This document shows positions 20,830-31,735 of a stretch of 64,000 bases of DNA, piece after piece (the first letter of the stretch is position 1; every line of letters starts with the position of its first letter). The translations under genes and the position numbers were made by a program. The notes beneath the pieces were generated by a model that did not search any database, was not told the origin of the DNA, and saw only the letters and a list, made by a program, of their open reading frames with translations. This DNA comes from Pantoea phytobeneficialis (GTDB lineage Bacteria; Pseudomonadota; Gammaproteobacteria; Enterobacterales; Enterobacteriaceae): assembly GCF_009728735.1 (NCBI RefSeq), contig NZ_CP024636.1, positions 4,182,654 to 4,246,653 on the forward strand, given 5' to 3'.

Positions 20830-21990
20830 TTACCCCTCGGCTGCGATCCTGAATGCATTATCCAGATCGGCGATTAAATCTTCGTGATCTTCAATTCCGA
20901 CAGAAATACGTAGCAACGTTTCGGAAATTCCCGCTGCGGCACGCGCTTCGGCCGACATGCCGGCATGCGTCATGGTGGCGGTGTGCGATATCAGGCTCTC
21001 AACACCACCCAGTGACTCAGCCAGCGTGAACAGCTGCAACGCTTTGAGGAAACGGCGCAGGCGCGCTTCGTCGGCGTCCAGCTCGAAACTTAACATGGCA
21101 CCAAAGCCGCGCTGTTGACGTACCGCATACTCGTGACCGGCATTTTCCGGCAGGGAAGGATGATACAGTTTTTTCACCAACGGTTGTTGCTTTAGGTAAT
21201 CAACAATTGCCAGCGCATTGCGCTGTGCGGCCGCCATACGCGGCCCCAGAGTACGCAGGCCACGCAGCAGCAGATAGCTGTCGAAGGCCGCACCGGTTAC
21301 ACCAATGTTGTTGGCCCACCAGGCAAGGTCCGTCGCCAATGCCGGATCTTTAGCAATCACCGCACCCGCCACCACATCGGAGTGGCCATTCAGGTATTTG
21401 GTGCAGGAGTGAATCACCAGGTCGGCACCCAGCGCCAGCGGGTTTTGCAGTGCCGGGCTGAGGAAGGTGTTATCCACCACGCTGATGGCACCCGCTTCAC
21501 GCGCGGCCTGACAAATCGCGGCAATATCCACCACGCGTAATAAAGGATTGCTGGGGCTTTCCACCAACACCAGCTTCGGTTTTTCTGCCAGAGCCGCCTG
21601 TAACGCCGCTTTATCGCCCTGATCGACAAACTTAACCCGGTACGCGCCGCGCTTGCTCAGGCTGTCGAACAGACGATAGCTGCCGCCATAGCAATCGTGC
21701 GGTGCCACCAGCAAATCACCCGGCTTCAGGAACACGGTGGTCACCAGATGAATCGCTGACATGCCGGTATTGGTTAATACCGCACCTGCGCCACCTTCCA
21801 GTTCTGCCAGCGCACGTTGCACCACGTCACGCGTCGGGTTACCACGACGAGAGTAGTCATGGGCGCGTGGCTGGTTGAAGTCAAGGAAGTTATAGGTGCT
21901 GGAGAGGTGAATCGGTGGGACAACGCAGCCATATTGCTCGTCATCATTCAAACCGCTGCGTACTGCGATGGTTGCCTGTTTACGCGTCAT
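20830..21990 (-). CDS. metB: Cystathionine gamma-synthase
   Basis: PLP enzyme joining O-succinylhomoserine and cysteine to cystathionine. The 386-aa protein has the Cys/Met-metabolism signature with the PLP lysine in SCTKYLNGHSDVVAG, plus the SRRGNPTRD and TNTGMSAIHL segments. The start MTRKQATIAVRSG is the E. coli start; an upstream in-frame start at 22047 would reach into the operator. Divergent from metJ, with six met boxes between. Confidence 0.97.
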   Translation of the reverse strand: MTRKQATIAVRSGLNDDEQYGCVVPPIHLSSTYNFLDFNQPRAHDYSRRGNPTRDVVQRALAELEGGAGAVLTNTGMSAIHLVTTVFLKPGDLLVAPHDCYGGSYRLFDSLSKRGAYRVKFVDQGDKAALQAALAEKPKLVLVESPSNPLLRVVDIAAICQAAREAGAISVVDNTFLSPALQNPLALGADLVIHSCTKYLNGHSDVVAGAVIAKDPALATDLAWWANNIGVTGAAFDSYLLLRGLRTLGPRMAAAQRNALAIVDYLKQQPLVKKLYHPSLPENAGHEYAVRQQRGFGAMLSFELDADEARLRRFLKALQLFTLAESLGGVESLISHTATMTHAGMSAEARAAAGISETLLRISVGIEDHEDLIADLDNAFRIAAEG

Positions 21991-22048
21991 GGTGCTTACT
22001 GTTCCTGAAGAGTAAAAAGAAGAGGCAACAGGATAGCATTCCGACAAT

Positions 22049-22096
22049 AGACGTCAATACATCTGGACATCTAAATGTCTTTGCGTATAGATTGAG
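22049..22096. promoter_or_regulatory. MetJ operator between metB and metJ
   Basis: Six contiguous 8-bp units are seen: AGACGTCA, ATACATCT, GGACATCT, AAATGTCT, TTGCGTAT, AGATTGAG. The first four match the AGACGTCT met-box consensus well and the last two weakly. Cooperative MetJ dimers would cover the divergent metBL and metJ promoters. Confidence 0.88.
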
Positions 22097-22267
22097 CAAA
22101 GCATCAATACCCGCTAAAATTACGCGTCATCGCCTGGTGTTCAGCGCGCTTTCTCCGGGAAAGTGATGTTTAAGCATAAAACCTGCATTTTCAGGGGTCA
22201 GGCACCAAGAAATCGGGCATAATCAACGGATTTCCCCACATTCCACTTTTATTGATTAAGGTAACCC

Positions 22268-22585
22268 ATGGCTGAATGGAACGGCGAATATATCAGCCCT
22301 TACGCTGAGCACGGTAAGAAGAGCGAGCAGGTCAAGAAGATCACGGTATCTATCCCGCTGAAAGTGCTGAAAATTCTAACGGATGAGCGCACCCGTCGTC
22401 AGGTTAATAACCTGCGTCATGCCACCAACAGTGAACTGCTGTGCGAAGCCTTTTTGCATGCCTTCACCGGCCAACCTCTGCCGGACGACGTAGATCTACG
22501 TAAAGAGCGTAGTGATGAGATCCCGGAAGAAGCGAAGAAGATCATGCGTGAGATGGGCATCAATCCCGATACCTGGGAATACTGA
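22268..22585 (+). CDS. metJ: Methionine regulon repressor MetJ
   Basis: Ribbon-helix-helix repressor with S-adenosylmethionine as corepressor. The 105-aa protein begins [21 protein letters not shown]; the DNA-contacting beta strand KKITVSIPL is near residues 23-31 and the helix region [23 protein letters not shown] follows. Nearly identical to E. coli MetJ. Divergent from metB and likely autoregulated. Confidence 0.98.
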   Translation: MAEWNGEYISPYAEHGKKSEQVKKITVSIPLKVLKILTDERTRRQVNNLRHATNSELLCEAFLHAFTGQPLPDDVDLRKERSDEIPEEAKKIMREMGINPDTWEY

Positions 22586-22594
22586 CGCCAGAAA

Positions 22595-22626
22595 CAAAAA
22601 AACCCAGCCGAAGCTGGGTTTTTTCT
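22595..22626. terminator. Terminator between metJ and rpmE
   Basis: The stem AACCCAGC-cgaa-GCTGGGTT has an A-tract before it and TTTTTTCTT after it, so it can serve metJ and perhaps the convergent rpmE. Confidence 0.88.
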
Positions 22627-22664
22627 TGTAGCCGACACCCACAGGCGTCGACGACAAACAAATC

Positions 22665-22880
22665 TTATTTCTTGCTGGTCGGCAGGCTGAAACGCTTGTT
22701 GAAGCGATCAACACGGCCACCGGTGTCAACAACACGCTGCTTACCAGTGTAGAACGGGTGGCATTTGCCGCACACGTCCAGGTTCAGGTTGTGAGCCATA
22801 GTAGAGCGAGTATTGATCACGTTACCGCAAGAGCAAGTGATGGTCACTGCTTCGTATTTCGGGTGAATACCTTGTTTCAT
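22665..22880 (-). CDS. rpmE: 50S ribosomal protein L31 (zinc type)
   Basis: Bridging protein of the large ribosomal subunit. The 71-aa protein keeps all four zinc cysteines (C16, C18, C37, C40: TCSCG and CGKC), so it is the zinc-binding C+ form. GAGG precedes the ATG at 8 nt. It is driven by a consensus-like promoter at 23000-23028 and has a ~110-nt leader, which could hold the autoregulatory site reported for E. coli rpmE. Confidence 0.97.
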   Translation of the reverse strand: MKQGIHPKYEAVTITCSCGNVINTRSTMAHNLNLDVCGKCHPFYTGKQRVVDTGGRVDRFNKRFSLPTSKK

Positions 22881-22959
22881 GGGAGAACCTCATAAAAGGC
22901 CGTGTCGCTCTCCGTGCCAGGCTATACCTGCACAGCACCACACGCGGTTGAACAATTAA

Positions 22960-25305
<2,346 letters not shown>

Positions 25306-25472
25306 GTCGCGTCATATCTGCGAGGCGGATCGAAAAAAGTCGCACAAGTCACAATTTTTATGCAAATTAAGTAACAACACTGCCCGCGGTTCGGTTAACA
25401 ATAGTGCCGACCCGACAGATGCCCGCCTTTAGTCAGAAATTCAACGCGCCGTACCGCGTCAGGAGTAAAACG

Positions 25473-26504
25473 TTGGACCAGAAGCAACCCTCAACCACCG
25501 CCACCATGAAAGATGTGGCTGAGAAAGCGGGCGTTTCGACCGCCACGGTTTCTCGTGCGTTGATGAACCCGGAAAAAGTCTCGGCAGCCACCCGACAGAA
25601 GGTGGAACAGGCAGTGATTGCCGTCGGGTATGCACCTCACGGTCTGGCGCGCAACGCCAAACGCGGTGAAACACAAACTATCCTCGTCATCGTGCCGGAT
25701 ATCTGTGATCCCTTTTTCAGCGAGATTATCCGTGGCGTAGAAGTGACCGCGGCGCAAGAGGGTTACCTGGTGTTAATTGGCGATTGCGCCCACCAGAACC
25801 AGCAGGAAAAAACCTTTCTCAACCTGATGCTGACGCGTCAGATTGATGGCATGGTGCTACTCGGTTCACAACTGCCGTTTGAGGCGGGGGTTGAAGATCA
25901 ACGTAACCTGCCGCCAATGGTGATGGGTAACGAATTCGCACCTGAAATGGCGCTGCCTACGGTGCATATCGATAACCTGACCGCCGCTTTCGAGGCGGTG
26001 AATCACCTGTTGCAACTGGGCCATCGCCAGATTGCATGCATTACCGGTCCAGAACATGTTCCATTGTGCCAGTACCGTTTACAGGGCTACATCCAGGCGC
26101 TGCGGCGCAGTAATCTCCCGGTCGATCCCACGCTGATTGTGCACGGTGATTTTACCTTTGAAGCCGGAGCCACGGCGCTGAAGCAGCTGATGAGTTTGCC
26201 TAACCCACCAAAAGCGCTGTTTTGTCATAGCGATTTGATGGCGCTGGGTGCCATGAACCAGGCTCGCAAGCTGGGTATGCGTATCCCTCAGGATCTCTCC
26301 GTGGTGGGTTTCGACGACATCGAACTGGCGCAATATTACGATCCCCCGTTAACCACTGTTGCTCAGCCGCGCTTTGATATTGGCCGTGAAGCGATGTTGT
26401 TGCTGTTGGATGAGTTACAAGGCAAGCGCGTCAACAATGGTTCACGCTTGCTCGATGCGGAATTACGTGTGCGTGGCAGCACCGCCCCTGTCGCAAAACG
26501 TTAA
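25473..26504 (+). CDS. cytR: LacI-family nucleoside catabolism repressor CytR
   Basis: Cytidine-responsive repressor/anti-activator working with CRP on nucleoside uptake and catabolism genes. The 343-aa protein has a LacI HTH (TMKDVAEKAGVSTATVSRALMN) and a periplasmic-binding-like core with ILVIVPDICDPFFSEIIRG. I placed the start at TTG 25473: AGGAG lies 7 nt upstream and the resulting length matches E. coli (341 aa). An ATG at 25404 would add 23 residues without similarity to CytR. Confidence 0.94.
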   Translation: MDQKQPSTTATMKDVAEKAGVSTATVSRALMNPEKVSAATRQKVEQAVIAVGYAPHGLARNAKRGETQTILVIVPDICDPFFSEIIRGVEVTAAQEGYLVLIGDCAHQNQQEKTFLNLMLTRQIDGMVLLGSQLPFEAGVEDQRNLPPMVMGNEFAPEMALPTVHIDNLTAAFEAVNHLLQLGHRQIACITGPEHVPLCQYRLQGYIQALRRSNLPVDPTLIVHGDFTFEAGATALKQLMSLPNPPKALFCHSDLMALGAMNQARKLGMRIPQDLSVVGFDDIELAQYYDPPLTTVAQPRFDIGREAMLLLLDELQGKRVNNGSRLLDAELRVRGSTAPVAKR

Positions 26505-26656
26505 AAATGACTACCTTTACAGCGCATTTTCAGCGGATTCTTAAGGCAGTCTTCGCTGGTCAAAGTTCCAGCCCTTGAGTAACATGGCGCATTCCTTGCC
26601 GGGCAATTAACAGCACATTTACAGGCCCGCATTTTTTAAAGGGTATCAGAACGAGA

Positions 26657-27535
26657 GTGGCACAAAGAGATTACGTAGGCCGCGGGCGTTCAACAGGGAC
26701 GCGTCGCAAAAAAAGCACAGGCCGCAGCAAGAAAAGTAAGGGCGGTTCTGGCACCTCCAAACTGATGATCGTACTGGCTGCGGCTGTACTGGTCACCTTT
26801 GCCGGTGGCTTATGGTTCATCTCCCATCATAAGAAAGAAGAGTCACCGGTTATCCCGGACCATAAAGCAGCCGGTAATGGCTTACCGCCGAAGCCGGAAG
26901 AGCGCTGGAAATACATCAAAGAGCTGGAGAATCGTCAGCTCACTGTCCCTACCCCCACTGAACCTTCAGCAGGTGGCGGAATACAATCACAAACGCAGTT
27001 GACCGATGAACAACGCCAGCTACTGGAACAGATGCAGGCAGATATGCGTCAGCAGCCAACCCAGTTGAATGAAGTGCCGTGGAATGAACAAACTCCGGCG
27101 CAACGTCAACAAACGTTGCAGCGCCAACAACAGCAGCAACAATTGCAGCGTCAGCAGCAGGTTCAGCAACAACAGTTGCAACGTCAGCAGCAAGCCCAAC
27201 AGCAACAGCCGGTAACCCGCCAGCAACCCGCTCCGATTACCCGTGAGCCAGAGCCGCAAACCCGGCCACAGGAAACGGTGAAGGCGAAACCCGTCGAGAA
27301 AGCGCCGTCACAACGTTGGATGGTGCAGTGTGGTTCATTCAAAGGCACCGAGCAGGCCGAGTCTGCTCGCGCCGCGCTCGCTTTCGAAGGTTTTGAAAGC
27401 CGGATCACTACCGGTGGCGGCTGGAATCGCGTGGTCATTGGGCCATTTAAAGATCGCAGCAGCGCTGACAGCACCGTAAAACGCCTGCACAGTTCCGGTC
27501 ACGGAAACTGTATTCCCCTCGCATTGGGGGGTTGA
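26657..27535 (+). CDS. ftsN: Cell division protein FtsN
   Basis: Late divisome protein that triggers septal peptidoglycan synthesis. The 292-aa bitopic protein has a basic cytoplasmic tail ([13 protein letters not shown]), one membrane span at about residues 36-56, a short periplasmic region ([19 protein letters not shown]) that includes the activating E segment, a very Gln-rich linker (about 145-190), and a C-terminal SPOR domain from [10 protein letters not shown]. Cysteines in MVQC and HGNC correspond to the SPOR disulfide. The start is GTG (MAQRDYVG), as in E. coli. It is shorter than E. coli FtsN (319 aa), mainly in the linker. Confidence 0.96.
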   Translation: MAQRDYVGRGRSTGTRRKKSTGRSKKSKGGSGTSKLMIVLAAAVLVTFAGGLWFISHHKKEESPVIPDHKAAGNGLPPKPEERWKYIKELENRQLTVPTPTEPSAGGGIQSQTQLTDEQRQLLEQMQADMRQQPTQLNEVPWNEQTPAQRQQTLQRQQQQQQLQRQQQVQQQQLQRQQQAQQQQPVTRQQPAPITREPEPQTRPQETVKAKPVEKAPSQRWMVQCGSFKGTEQAESARAALAFEGFESRITTGGGWNRVVIGPFKDRSSADSTVKRLHSSGHGNCIPLALGG

Positions 27536-27558
27536 AACCCTCTCAATTTACCCCATAT
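27531..27558 (+). promoter_or_regulatory. Sigma32 heat-shock promoter for hslVU
   Basis: GTTGAAA (27531-27537), a 13-bp spacer and CCCCATAT (27551-27558) match the sigma32 consensus CTTGAAA-N13-15-CCCCATnT closely. The -35 overlaps the ftsN stop codon. E. coli hslVU is also a heat-shock operon. Confidence 0.83.
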
Positions 27559-27571
27559 CAGGTTGCATGAT

Positions 27572-27594
27572 ACTCCGCGCCCGGTGCGCGGAGT
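27572..27594 (+). other. Hairpin in the hslVU 5' leader
   Basis: A 9-bp stem ACTCCGCGC/GCGCGGAGT with a 5-nt loop is followed by CCTTTT. It would begin within a few nucleotides of the sigma32 transcript start, so it may protect the hslVU mRNA 5' end, and could also terminate ftsN transcripts. I recall a stabilising 5' stem-loop described for E. coli hslVU. Confidence 0.6.
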
Positions 27595-27623
27595 CCTTTT
27601 CTACTGCAACAAGGGGTCTGCCC

Positions 27624-28154
27624 GTGACAACAATAGTAAGTGTGCGACGCAACGGCCAGGTAGTGATTGGCGGTGATGGCCAGGCTACTCTCGGCAATAC
27701 CGTAATGAAAGGCAACGTTAAAAAAGTGCGTCGTCTTTACAACGACAAAGTGATTGCCGGTTTCGCTGGCGGCACCGCAGATGCCTTCACCCTCTTCGAA
27801 CTGTTCGAACGCAAGCTGGAAATGCACCAGGGTCATCTGGTGAAGGCTGCGGTTGAGCTGGCTAAAGACTGGCGTACCGACCGGATGCTACGTCGTCTGG
27901 AAGCGCTGCTGGCAGTGGCTGACGAATCGGCTTCACTGATCATCAGCGGCAACGGTGATGTCATCCAACCAGAAAATGATCTGATTGCCATCGGTTCGGG
28001 TGGACCTTACGCCCAGGCCGCAGCACGCGCCCTGCTGGAAAATACTGAGTTGGGTGCTAAGGATATCGTGGCGAAAGCGCTCGATATCGCGGGTGATATC
28101 TGCATCTACACCAACCATAACGTTAACTTCGAAGAATTACCGTCTAAGGCGTAA
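27624..28154 (+). CDS. hslV: HslV peptidase subunit of the HslUV protease
   Basis: Threonine peptidase forming the double-hexamer core of the HslUV (ClpYQ) protease. The 176-aa product starts (GTG at 27624, AAGGGG upstream) as [25 protein letters not shown], so the N-terminal threonine becomes the nucleophile after Met removal. [19 protein letters not shown] is the conserved proteasome-like segment. An ATG at 27567 is in frame but lies in the leader hairpin. It is 11 bp from hslU. Confidence 0.97.
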   Translation: MTTIVSVRRNGQVVIGGDGQATLGNTVMKGNVKKVRRLYNDKVIAGFAGGTADAFTLFELFERKLEMHQGHLVKAAVELAKDWRTDRMLRRLEALLAVADESASLIISGNGDVIQPENDLIAIGSGGPYAQAAARALLENTELGAKDIVAKALDIAGDICIYTNHNVNFEELPSKA

Positions 28155-28165
28155 GGATCAAAACC

Positions 28166-29497
28166 ATGTCTGAGATGACTCCCCGCGAGATTGTCAGCGA
28201 ACTGAATCGCTTTATTATCGGCCAGGACGGCGCAAAACGTGCTGTGGCGATTGCGCTGCGTAACCGCTGGCGTCGTATGCAGCTCGACGAAGAGCTGCGT
28301 CATGAAGTCACCCCGAAAAACATTCTGATGATCGGCCCGACCGGTGTCGGTAAAACCGAAATTGCCCGTCGCCTGGCTAAACTGGCTCATGCGCCGTTCA
28401 TCAAAGTGGAAGCCACCAAATTCACCGAAGTTGGCTACGTCGGGAAAGAAGTGGACTCCATCATTCGCGATCTGACTGACGCGGCCGTGAAAATGGTGCG
28501 CATTCAGGCGATTGAGAAGAACAAATACCGTGCCGAGGAGATGGCAGAAGAGCGCATTCTCGACGTGCTGATCCCGCCGGCCAAAAATAACTGGGGCCAG
28601 CCAGAGCACGCCTCGGAACCTTCAGCCGCACGCCAGGCTTTCCGCAAGAAACTGCGTGAAGGTCAGCTGGACGATAAAGAAATTGAGATCGATCTGGCTG
28701 CCGCACCAATGGGTGTGGAGATCATGGCACCGCCGGGTATGGAAGAGATGACCAGCCAGTTGCAATCCATGTTCCAGAACCTGGGTGGTCAGAAGCAGAA
28801 GCCGCGTAAGCTGAAAATCAAAGATGCCCTGAAGCTGCTGATTGAAGAAGAAGCCGCCAAACTGGTGAACCCGGAAGAGCTGAAACAGGACGCCATCGAA
28901 GCCGTTGAACAACACGGCATCGTGTTTATCGATGAGATCGACAAAATCTGTAAACGCGGCCAGACGTCTGGCCCGGATGTCTCGCGTGAAGGTGTTCAGC
29001 GTGACCTGCTGCCACTGGTAGAAGGCTGCACCGTTTCGACCAAACACGGCATGGTGAAAACTGACCATATCCTGTTTATTGCTTCGGGTGCATTCCAGGT
29101 GGCCAGTCCGTCGGACCTGATCCCGGAATTACAGGGGCGTCTGCCGATTCGTGTGGAATTGCAGGCACTGACGGTGAATGATTTCGAGCGCATCCTGACT
29201 GAACCGAACGCCTCTGTCACCGTACAGTACAAAGCGCTGATGGCGACCGAAGGTGTGAACGTTGATTTCACCGAGGATGGTATCCGTCGTATCGCCGAGG
29301 CCGCATGGCAGGTCAACGAAACCACCGAGAATATCGGTGCGCGTCGTCTGCATACCGTGCTGGAGCGTCTGATGGAAGATATCTCCTACGACGCCAGCGA
29401 TCGTAACGGTGAGTCCATCACCATCGACGCTGAATATGTTGGTAAGCATCTTGACCAACTGGTGGCTGACGAAGACCTTAGCCGCTTTATCCTGTAA
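28166..29497 (+). CDS. hslU: HslU ATPase subunit of the HslUV protease
   Basis: AAA+ unfoldase that feeds substrates to HslV. The 443-aa protein has Walker [10 protein letters not shown] (about residues 57-65), the pore motif GYVGKEV, an I domain in the middle, Walker [10 protein letters not shown] and the C-terminal tail LSRFIL that docks into HslV. Same length as E. coli. Followed directly by a terminator; the menA gene that follows hslU in E. coli is absent. Confidence 0.98.
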   Translation: MSEMTPREIVSELNRFIIGQDGAKRAVAIALRNRWRRMQLDEELRHEVTPKNILMIGPTGVGKTEIARRLAKLAHAPFIKVEATKFTEVGYVGKEVDSIIRDLTDAAVKMVRIQAIEKNKYRAEEMAEERILDVLIPPAKNNWGQPEHASEPSAARQAFRKKLREGQLDDKEIEIDLAAAPMGVEIMAPPGMEEMTSQLQSMFQNLGGQKQKPRKLKIKDALKLLIEEEAAKLVNPEELKQDAIEAVEQHGIVFIDEIDKICKRGQTSGPDVSREGVQRDLLPLVEGCTVSTKHGMVKTDHILFIASGAFQVASPSDLIPELQGRLPIRVELQALTVNDFERILTEPNASVTVQYKALMATEGVNVDFTEDGIRRIAEAAWQVNETTENIGARRLHTVLERLMEDISYDASDRNGESITIDAEYVGKHLDQLVADEDLSRFIL

Positions 29498-29513
29498 GTC
29501 ATCGCTTCAACGA

Positions 29514-29542
29514 AGCCCGGCCACTGTGCCGGGCTTTTTTTT
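29514..29542 (+). terminator. hslVU terminator
   Basis: AGCCCGG/CCGGGCT stem followed by eight T (29535-29542), 17 bp after the hslU stop. Confidence 0.9.
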
Positions 29543-29585
29543 GCACAGGATATTGATGTAGCGCTTTTTTTAGCAGGTGATGATT

Positions 29586-29615
29586 TTGCCAACACTTGCC
29601 AGATAGCGATATACT
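29586..29615 (+). promoter_or_regulatory. rraA promoter
   Basis: TTGCCA (29586-29591), an 18-bp spacer and TATACT (29610-29615) lie 33 bp before the rraA ATG. Confidence 0.6.
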
Positions 29616-29647
29616 TACCGCTCCTGTGGCAAACAGACGACATCACT

Positions 29648-30133
29648 ATGAAATACGATACATCTGCACTCTGCGACATCTACCATGAAGAAGTGAACGT
29701 TGTTGAACCGCTTTTTTCGAACTTTGGTGGACGCACTTCATTCGGTGGCCAGATAACCACAGTGAAATGTTTTGAAGACAACGGCCTGTTGTATGACCTG
29801 CTGGAAGAGAATGGCCGGGGTCGAGTCCTGCTGGTCGATGGCGGCGGCTCGGTGCGTCGCGCGCTGGTTGATGCCGAGGTGGCACGCCTGGCAGTACAAA
29901 ACGAGTGGGAAGGAATTGTGGTGTACGGCTCGGTGCGTCAGGTCGACGAACTGGAAGAGCTGGAACTTGGTATTCAGGCGATTGCAGCCATCCCGGTGGG
30001 TGCCGCTGGTGAAGGTATCGGTGAGAGCGATGTGCGCGTCAACTTTGGTGGCGTGACTTTCTTTTCCGGCGATCATCTCTACGCCGACAATACCGGTATG
30101 ATCCTGTCTGAAGACGCGCTTGATATCGAATAG
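29648..30133 (+). CDS. rraA: Regulator of RNase E activity A
   Basis: Trimeric ring protein that binds RNase E and RNA helicases and slows mRNA decay. The 161-aa sequence begins [21 protein letters not shown] and keeps [18 protein letters not shown] and [14 protein letters not shown], as in E. coli RraA (161 aa). The methyltransferase-like name MenG used in old annotations is incorrect for this family. It has its own promoter and a terminator shared with convergent zapB. Confidence 0.97.
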   Translation: MKYDTSALCDIYHEEVNVVEPLFSNFGGRTSFGGQITTVKCFEDNGLLYDLLEENGRGRVLLVDGGGSVRRALVDAEVARLAVQNEWEGIVVYGSVRQVDELEELELGIQAIAAIPVGAAGEGIGESDVRVNFGGVTFFSGDHLYADNTGMILSEDALDIE

Positions 30134-30147
30134 CATCGGAAACGAAA

Positions 30148-30168
30148 ACGGGTGCCATCAGCACCCGT
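30148..30168. terminator. Terminator between rraA and zapB
   Basis: ACGGGTGC/GCACCCGT stem with a 5-nt loop. On the minus strand it is followed by TTTTCGTTT, favouring zapB termination; on the plus strand the tail is weak. Confidence 0.8.
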
Positions 30169-30192
30169 TGTGATAAGCCGTTCAAAGTACGC

Positions 30193-30432
30193 TTAGACTT
30201 CTTCCATTTTTCCCAGCAGTGCGCGTAAACGCTCCTGCCACACATGCTGTTCTTCTTTCAGCTGCTGATTTTCACGCACCAGCGCATCCTGATTGCCTGA
30301 AGATTGCTGTACTTCATTCTTCAGGTGATTGTTCTGCTCTTTCAGCTCTTCGATTTCCATCTGCAACAGGGTGATGGTATCAATCGCCTGCTGTACTTTC
30401 GCTTCCAGTTTTTCGAACACTTCAAATGACAT
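30193..30432 (-). CDS. zapB: Cell division protein ZapB
   Basis: Coiled-coil protein that stabilises the Z ring through ZapA and MatP. The 79-aa product ([20 protein letters not shown]...) is a single heptad-repeat coiled coil and ends LLGKMEEV, as in E. coli ZapB. The ATG at 30432 has a good AGGAGAGG upstream; the longer frame to 30588 overlaps the promoter and was rejected. Confidence 0.96.
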   Translation of the reverse strand: MSFEVFEKLEAKVQQAIDTITLLQMEIEELKEQNNHLKNEVQQSSGNQDALVRENQQLKEEQHVWQERLRALLGKMEEV

Positions 30433-30525
30433 CTTTCTGACCTCTCCTAAATCTTGCAAGGCGTTGATGGTGCTGACCAGACGCAACGCGCGCCCGTCCA
30501 TGACGTGGCCAGCAACGATGTCCCG

Positions 30526-30554
30526 ATTGTATGTAGCGCGCCCCGGCAAGTCCA
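30526..30554 (-). promoter_or_regulatory. Putative zapB promoter
   Basis: The minus strand has TGGACT (30554-30549), 17 bp, and TACAAT (30531-30526), ~95 bp upstream of zapB. Confidence 0.5.
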
Positions 30555-30714
30555 GCGGCGCAAGGCTTGCGAAGGAAGTCTGTAACACTTTTCAGTTAAT
30601 GCCTAAAAAAAAGCGCCACAAGGAGCATATTTTCCATCTCGCCGAGAAATTCCTTATTGGCTGTAGGGGAAATAGTGCTTAAAAAACCGCAAAAAACGCG
30701 AAAACGCGCATTTT

Positions 30715-30730
30715 TATGACAGACCACACA
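30715..30730. promoter_or_regulatory. CRP-cAMP site upstream of glpF
   Basis: TATGA-CAGACC-ACACA is 8/10 to the TGTGA-N6-TCACA palindrome. It is centred ~46 bp upstream of the expected glpF transcript start, a usual activator position. Confidence 0.55.
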
Positions 30731-30755
30731 GAATTCAATTTCGCTATTTCTCGTT

Positions 30756-30775
30756 TATGCTCGTTAACGATAAAT
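30756..30775. promoter_or_regulatory. GlpR operator over the glpF promoter
   Basis: TATGCTCGTTAACGATAAAT matches the GlpR consensus TATGTTCGATAACGAACATT at most positions, with a perfect CGTTAACG core. It overlaps a likely -10 (TATGCT, 30756-30761) served by TTCAAT (30734-30739), so GlpR would block initiation until glycerol-3-phosphate is present. Confidence 0.68.
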
Positions 30776-30862
30776 TTACAGCAGCCCTACAAGAGAGCTG
30801 GGTGACTCAACGGATTGAGAACAACAACTGATAAAATTTAACCTCGCTTCAGGAATGCCATT

Positions 30863-31705
30863 ATGAGTCAGACAACGAATACGCTAACAGGTCAGTGCAT
30901 CGCCGAATTTCTTGGTACCGGTTTGATTATCTTTTTCGGCGCGGGCTGTGTCGCTGCTCTGAAACTTGCCGGAGCCAGCTTCGGTCAATGGGAGATTTGT
31001 ATTATCTGGGGTTTAGCTGTCTCCATGGCGGTTTATCTGAGTGCTGGGGTTTCAGGCGCTCATCTCAATCCAGCAGTGACCGTAGCGCTTTGCCTGTTCG
31101 CCAACTTTGAAGGCCGCAAAGTGCTGCCTTACATTGTGGCGCAGGTTGCCGGTGCGTTCTGTGCGGCGGCGCTGGTCTACGGTCTTTACTACAGTTTGTT
31201 TATCGATTTCGAGCAAAGCCATCAGATGGTGCGCGGCAGCGTAGACAGTCTGCAACTGGCAGGGATCTTCTCAACCTATCCCAACCCTCATATCAGTGTA
31301 GGTCAGGCATTCCTGGTTGAGATGGTTATTACCGCCGTGCTGATGGCGGTCATCATGGCGCTGACCGATGACGGTAACGGTGTGCCGCGTGGCCCAATGG
31401 CCCCGCTGCTGATTGGTCTGTTGGTTGCTGTGATTGGTGGTTCAATGGGTCCGCTCACTGGCTTCGCCCTGAACCCGGCGCGTGATTTCGGCCCGAAAGT
31501 TTTCGCATGGCTGGCAGGCTGGGGTAGCGTCGCCTTCACCGGTGGCAAAGATATTCCTTACTTCCTGGTTCCGATTTTTGGCCCGCTGGTCGGTGCCTGT
31601 CTCGGTGCCTTTGGTTACCGCGCTCTGATTGCACGACACCTGCCGAGCGTAGCAACCAGCAAGTCAGAAAGTCCGGTTGCGCATGCTGAGCAGCGTAAAG
31701 CCTAA
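30863..31705 (+). CDS. glpF: Glycerol facilitator (aquaglyceroporin)
   Basis: Inner-membrane channel for glycerol diffusion. The 280-aa MIP-family protein has six membrane spans and both half-helix signatures: SGAHLNPAVTVAL in the first half and GFALNPARDFGPK in the second, where the aspartate and arginine after NPA mark a glycerol-type filter. Starts MSQTTNTLTGQC with AGGAA 7 nt upstream. Followed 30 bp later by glpK, whose phosphorylation traps the glycerol. Confidence 0.97.
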   Translation: MSQTTNTLTGQCIAEFLGTGLIIFFGAGCVAALKLAGASFGQWEICIIWGLAVSMAVYLSAGVSGAHLNPAVTVALCLFANFEGRKVLPYIVAQVAGAFCAAALVYGLYYSLFIDFEQSHQMVRGSVDSLQLAGIFSTYPNPHISVGQAFLVEMVITAVLMAVIMALTDDGNGVPRGPMAPLLIGLLVAVIGGSMGPLTGFALNPARDFGPKVFAWLAGWGSVAFTGGKDIPYFLVPIFGPLVGACLGAFGYRALIARHLPSVATSKSESPVAHAEQRKA

Positions 31706-31735
31706 GTTTCACATTTAGATCATCAGGAAAATCAT

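Larger units (their letters stand above)
30433..30862. other. zapB-glpF divergent intergenic region (430 bp)
   Basis: No protein gene is supported here. The left part holds the zapB leader and promoter. The right part is A/T-rich and holds a CRP site, a GlpR operator and a ~90-nt glpF leader with AGGAA before the ATG. A stretch around 30683-30715 is unusually A-rich (runs of six A in GC-containing repeats AAAAAACCGC, AAAAAACGCG). Confidence 0.6.

Noticed and set aside
27115..27215. CAG/CAA-rich tract as a simple sequence repeat or phase-variation site
   Set aside because: Mixed codons, in frame, and coding for the FtsN glutamine linker; no homopolymer or unit repeat long enough for slippage.
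27020..27259. Leu-rich minus-strand frame opposite the ftsN Q-rich linker
   Set aside because: CAG/CAA repeats read in antisense give poly-Leu; not a membrane protein.
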